A DNA stretch of 8,104 bases from an uncultured Rubellimicrobium sp. (lineage in GTDB: Bacteria > Pseudomonadota > Alphaproteobacteria > Rhodobacterales > Rhodobacteraceae). The notes beneath the pieces were generated by a model. The model had not been told where the DNA came from and did no database searches. It worked only from the letters and a program-made list of their open reading frames with translations. Where the stretch lies: positions 1-8,104 of the forward strand of contig CADCUU010000061.1 in the NCBI GenBank assembly GCA_902805995.1. The letters are read 5' to 3'. The translations under genes were made by a program, and so were the position numbers. Shown here piece after piece: positions 6,283 through 8,104 of the stretch (within the stretch, counting starts at the first letter, position 1; each line of letters opens with the position of its first letter).

Positions 6283-6386
6283 GTCACCGCATGTCCGTCA
6301 CCAACCACTATATGTCGCGTCGGTGACGGGGCAAGTTTCGCTACATCTGGCGAAGACTTATCCCGACAAGGTGACGTAAGGGTGAC
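6283..6386. repeat. Cluster of five GGTGAC repeats
   Basis: The hexamer GGTGAC occurs five times in 104 bp between the esterase and HNH genes. Two copies are on the minus strand (6283-6288, 6297-6302) and three on the plus strand (6322-6327, 6370-6375, 6381-6386). The middle two extend to an 8-bp inverted repeat (CCGTCACC/GGTGACGG) flanking the -10 element. The outer plus-strand pair is 11 bp apart, about one helical turn. This looks like a multi-site operator or a structured leader; no regulator is identified. Confidence 0.45.
6307..6334 (-). promoter_or_regulatory. Promoter-like sequence upstream of HNH gene
   Basis: On the minus strand TTGCCC (6329-6334) and TATAGT (6307-6312) are separated by 16 bases, a credible housekeeping promoter with a start near 6300. 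It lies in the AT-richest part of the right half. It would drive the small ORF and HNH gene. The -10 lies inside the loop of an 8-bp inverted repeat (6295-6302 with 6322-6329). Confidence 0.5.
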
Positions 6387-6393
6387 AACCGCG

Positions 6394-7062
6394 TCAGCCG
6401 AGCCCGAGCCGGTCCTGCATGAAGGCCAGCGCGACCGAAAGCCCGTCCGGGGCGATGCCGTGAGCGGTCCCCTTCATCACATGGGCGTAGACCTCGCTCC
6501 ATCCGGCGGCCTCCAGGGCGCGCGCCGCCTCCGGCAGGGCCTGGATGGGCACGACTTCGTCACGGTCCCCATGCACGAGGAGGACGGGCGGGCGGCTCTG
6601 CACCTCGTCGGCGAGAGATTCGGGCTCCAGCAGCCGCCCGGAGAAGGCCACAACGCCCGCCACCGGGTCCTCGCGACGGGGGGCCGCGTGGAGCGCCATC
6701 ATCGAGCCCTGCGAGAAGCCGAAAAGCATCACCTGCTCGGGCAGCAGATCCTCGTCGACCATGACGCCGTCCAGGAAGGCTTGCAGGTCGTCGACCGCCC
6801 GCAGCACGCCGTTGCGGGCCATCTCCTCCGACGATCCGTCGATCCAGGGGATCGGGAACCATTGCAGGCCGAGGGGCGAGCCCACGCATTCCTCGGGCCC
6901 GTCGGGGGACAGGAAGAGCGTGTCGGGCATGTGCTCGGCCAGGGGCTCCGCGAGGCCGATCAGGTCCTTCCCGTTGGCCCCGTAGCCGTGGAGGAACACG
7001 ATGGCCGAGCGCGTCTCCCCCGAAAGCGGCTCCACCCGCTCGGCGCGCAGGACCCGGGTCAT
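6394..7062 (-). CDS. Alpha/beta-hydrolase, phospholipase/carboxylesterase family
   Basis: A 222-residue cytoplasmic serine hydrolase of the small carboxylesterase group related to YpfH and acyl-protein thioesterases. The full catalytic machinery is visible: oxyanion-hole region LHGYGANG (24-31), nucleophile elbow GFSQGS (115-120, Ser117), HGDRDEVVP (164-172, Asp168) and GTAHGI (198-203, His201). Such enzymes hydrolyse short-chain esters; the natural substrate cannot be inferred from sequence. There is no signal peptide. The ATG at 7062 has the strong ribosome binding site GGGAGGGG six bases upstream. It follows the glycosylase gene in the same direction but across a 364-bp gap, so it may have its own promoter. 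The next gene downstream is the HNH gene with its own control region. Codon bias is normal for the window. Confidence 0.93.
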   Translation of the reverse strand: MTRVLRAERVEPLSGETRSAIVFLHGYGANGKDLIGLAEPLAEHMPDTLFLSPDGPEECVGSPLGLQWFPIPWIDGSSEEMARNGVLRAVDDLQAFLDGVMVDEDLLPEQVMLFGFSQGSMMALHAAPRREDPVAGVVAFSGRLLEPESLADEVQSRPPVLLVHGDRDEVVPIQALPEAARALEAAGWSEVYAHVMKGTAHGIAPDGLSVALAFMQDRLGLG

Positions 7063-7426
7063 GCGCCCCTCCCGGCAAGGATGACGTCAACATGGCTGTT
7101 AAGCACTACGGCCGGATGTGCCCGACGGATGCCATGAAACTGCGGAACTGGAGGAACTGGAAGGTACGGCATCAGAGGGGACTCGGTATGTTGGGGCATG
7201 TTCCAGGCGAAGGTTCGGGCAAGCCGCGTGGCAAGGGTCGTGCGCGTGTTGAGCAGTATGTCACCCTTCTAGGGCAACCCGGATGCTCAGCCAGCAGATA
7301 GAGCCGCGGCTCGGGCTGGGCCAGGAGGGTCGGCGCGGTCCACATCAGCCTTAGCTCCGGACGCGCGTGACCTCCTGCGAGGTGAGCCCGCGTCTCGCCT
7401 GGCACGTGCAGCCCGATCACGCACCT
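7063..7426. other. 364-bp gap between glycosylase and esterase genes
   Basis: No convincing gene is seen here. A 69-codon plus-strand frame (7092-7301) encodes a very basic peptide with repeated Arg-Asn-Trp, but has only about 64% third-position GC and a distant AAGGA. An 82-codon minus frame (7172-7420, GTG start just after the glycosylase stop) has fair codon bias only in its first half and no known family. Sequence details: a triplicated AACTG-containing unit (7138-7164), a 12-bp palindrome GAGCCGCGGCTC (7301-7312), TGACGTCA (7082-7089) and a five-pair hairpin (7370-7383) that might end the glycosylase transcript. The esterase promoter presumably lies here, but I could not identify it. Confidence 0.4.
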
Positions 7427-8050
7427 TCAGCGGACGCCCTCCCGGTCCTTGCGGACGTGGTAGTAGCCCCAGAGGATGCGCGCCGCCACGGCCCGCCAGG
7501 GGGACCAGGCCTCGGCCATCTCCCTCAAGGCACGTTCCTTGGGCCTCTCGGGTAGGTCCCAGAGCATCCGCACGCCCTCCTGAAGCGCGAGGTCGGCGGG
7601 CGCGAAGACATCCGCGTGGCCCAGGGCGGTCATGGCATACATCTCGGCCGTCCAGCGCCCGATGCCGGGGACGTGGATCAGCTTCTGGATCACGTCCTCC
7701 GTCGGCAGCCCGCGCAGGCCCTCGTAGTCGATTCCCTCAGCCGCGAGGGCCTTGGCATAGCGGACCTTTTGCCCCGACAGGCCAACGGCGCGGAGCGTCG
7801 TGTCCTCCGCTGCCAGCACCGCGTCCGGCGTGGTCAGGCCCTGCCCTTCCATCCGGCGCCAGATCGTTTCGGCGGCCGCGACCGAGACCTGCTGGCTCAC
7901 GATGGAGGACAGGAGCCGGTCGTAGCCATCCGGAAAGCGCCGCAGCTTGAGAGGGGCGGCCATTTCGTAGGCCATGGCGAATCGCGGCTCCCGCTCGCCG
8001 AGCCAAGCGGCCCCCTCCTCGATGCAGGACTGATCGTGGATGATCCTCAT
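7427..8050 (-). CDS. DNA-3-methyladenine glycosylase II-type (AlkA family)
   Basis: A 207-residue base-excision repair enzyme of the HhH-GPD superfamily that removes alkylated purines such as 3-methyladenine from DNA. It lacks the N-terminal domain of E. coli AlkA, as is common for the short form in alphaproteobacteria. Visible features are SSIVSQQVSVAAA (48-60, conserved helix), the helix-hairpin-helix element VPGIGRWTAEM (127-137), and APADLALQ (150-157), in which Asp153 aligns with the catalytic Asp of AlkA. AWSPWRAVAARILW near the C-terminus is also typical. No Fe-S cysteine cluster is present, which argues against MutY or endonuclease III. The ATG at 8050 overlaps the stop of a probable upstream gene (ATGA); the ribosome binding site is weak, consistent with coupling. 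No adaptive-response Ada gene or binding site is visible. Confidence 0.92.
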   Translation of the reverse strand: MRIIHDQSCIEEGAAWLGEREPRFAMAYEMAAPLKLRRFPDGYDRLLSSIVSQQVSVAAAETIWRRMEGQGLTTPDAVLAAEDTTLRAVGLSGQKVRYAKALAAEGIDYEGLRGLPTEDVIQKLIHVPGIGRWTAEMYAMTALGHADVFAPADLALQEGVRMLWDLPERPKERALREMAEAWSPWRAVAARILWGYYHVRKDREGVR

Positions 8051-8104
8051 CCCGGCAGGCTAGCCAATGCGGAACGAAACGGCAACTCCTCGACCCAGGC
8101 GAGC
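8047..8104 (-). CDS. Partial: C-terminal end of an upstream gene
   Basis: A minus-strand frame open from the window edge encodes LAWVEELPFRSALASLPG and ends in a TGA overlapping the glycosylase ATG (ATGA). The four-base overlap and absence of a good glycosylase ribosome binding site suggest a real, co-transcribed gene. Eighteen codons are too few to assign a family; the Trp-Val-Glu/Leu-Pro pattern faintly recalls the end of glutathione S-transferase-like proteins, which is a guess only. Confidence 0.4.
   Translation of the reverse strand, partial: LAWVEELPFRSALASLPG

Noticed and set aside
6100..7137. 345-codon plus-strand frame opposite the esterase
   Set aside because: It is antisense to a complete serine hydrolase with all catalytic motifs and has no coding signature of its own.

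Overview
This is a GC-rich chromosomal segment with the strong third-codon-position GC bias of a high-GC alphaproteobacterium. The zwf-pgl-pgi order, the form of each protein and the neighbouring AlkA-type glycosylase, serine esterase and HNH genes fit Rhodobacteraceae best. That placement is an inference from gene content; no rRNA or other phylogenetic marker is present. I see no tRNA, rRNA, CRISPR array, insertion sequence, prophage or defence cassette. Most of the window is ordinary core-genome material, and I found no clear new multi-gene system.

Layout in the transcription direction of the minus strand, right to left. At the right edge (8047-8104) is the last 18 codons of a probable upstream gene whose stop overlaps the start of an AlkA-type DNA glycosylase (7427-8050). 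A 364-bp stretch without a convincing gene follows, then a serine carboxylesterase/phospholipase-like hydrolase (6394-7062). Next comes a lower-GC control region (about 6280-6393) with a promoter-like sequence and five copies of GGTGAC. A possible 68-codon small ORF (6061-6267) follows, whose stop overlaps the GTG start of an HNH endonuclease-family gene (5498-6064). A 376-bp convergent intergenic region with hairpins at both ends separates this from the only confident plus-strand gene, a 66-residue acidic, probably disordered protein (4921-5121). That gene is divergent from an MgtC/SapB-family membrane protein (4011-4733).

The left half is a glucose 6-phosphate operon: zwf (2401-3855), pgl (1669-2346) and pgi (63-1667). 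These supply the first two steps of the oxidative pentose phosphate/Entner-Doudoroff routes plus the isomerase linking glucose 6-phosphate and fructose 6-phosphate. A perfect 18-bp palindrome just upstream of the zwf ribosome binding site looks like an operator for a LacI-family sugar-acid or sugar repressor. pgl and pgi are separated by one base, suggesting translational coupling.

The items most worth a second look are the zwf operator, the HNH protein in which a zinc-ligand cysteine position is aspartate, the coupled small ORF and repeat-rich control region in front of it, and the small acidic protein.
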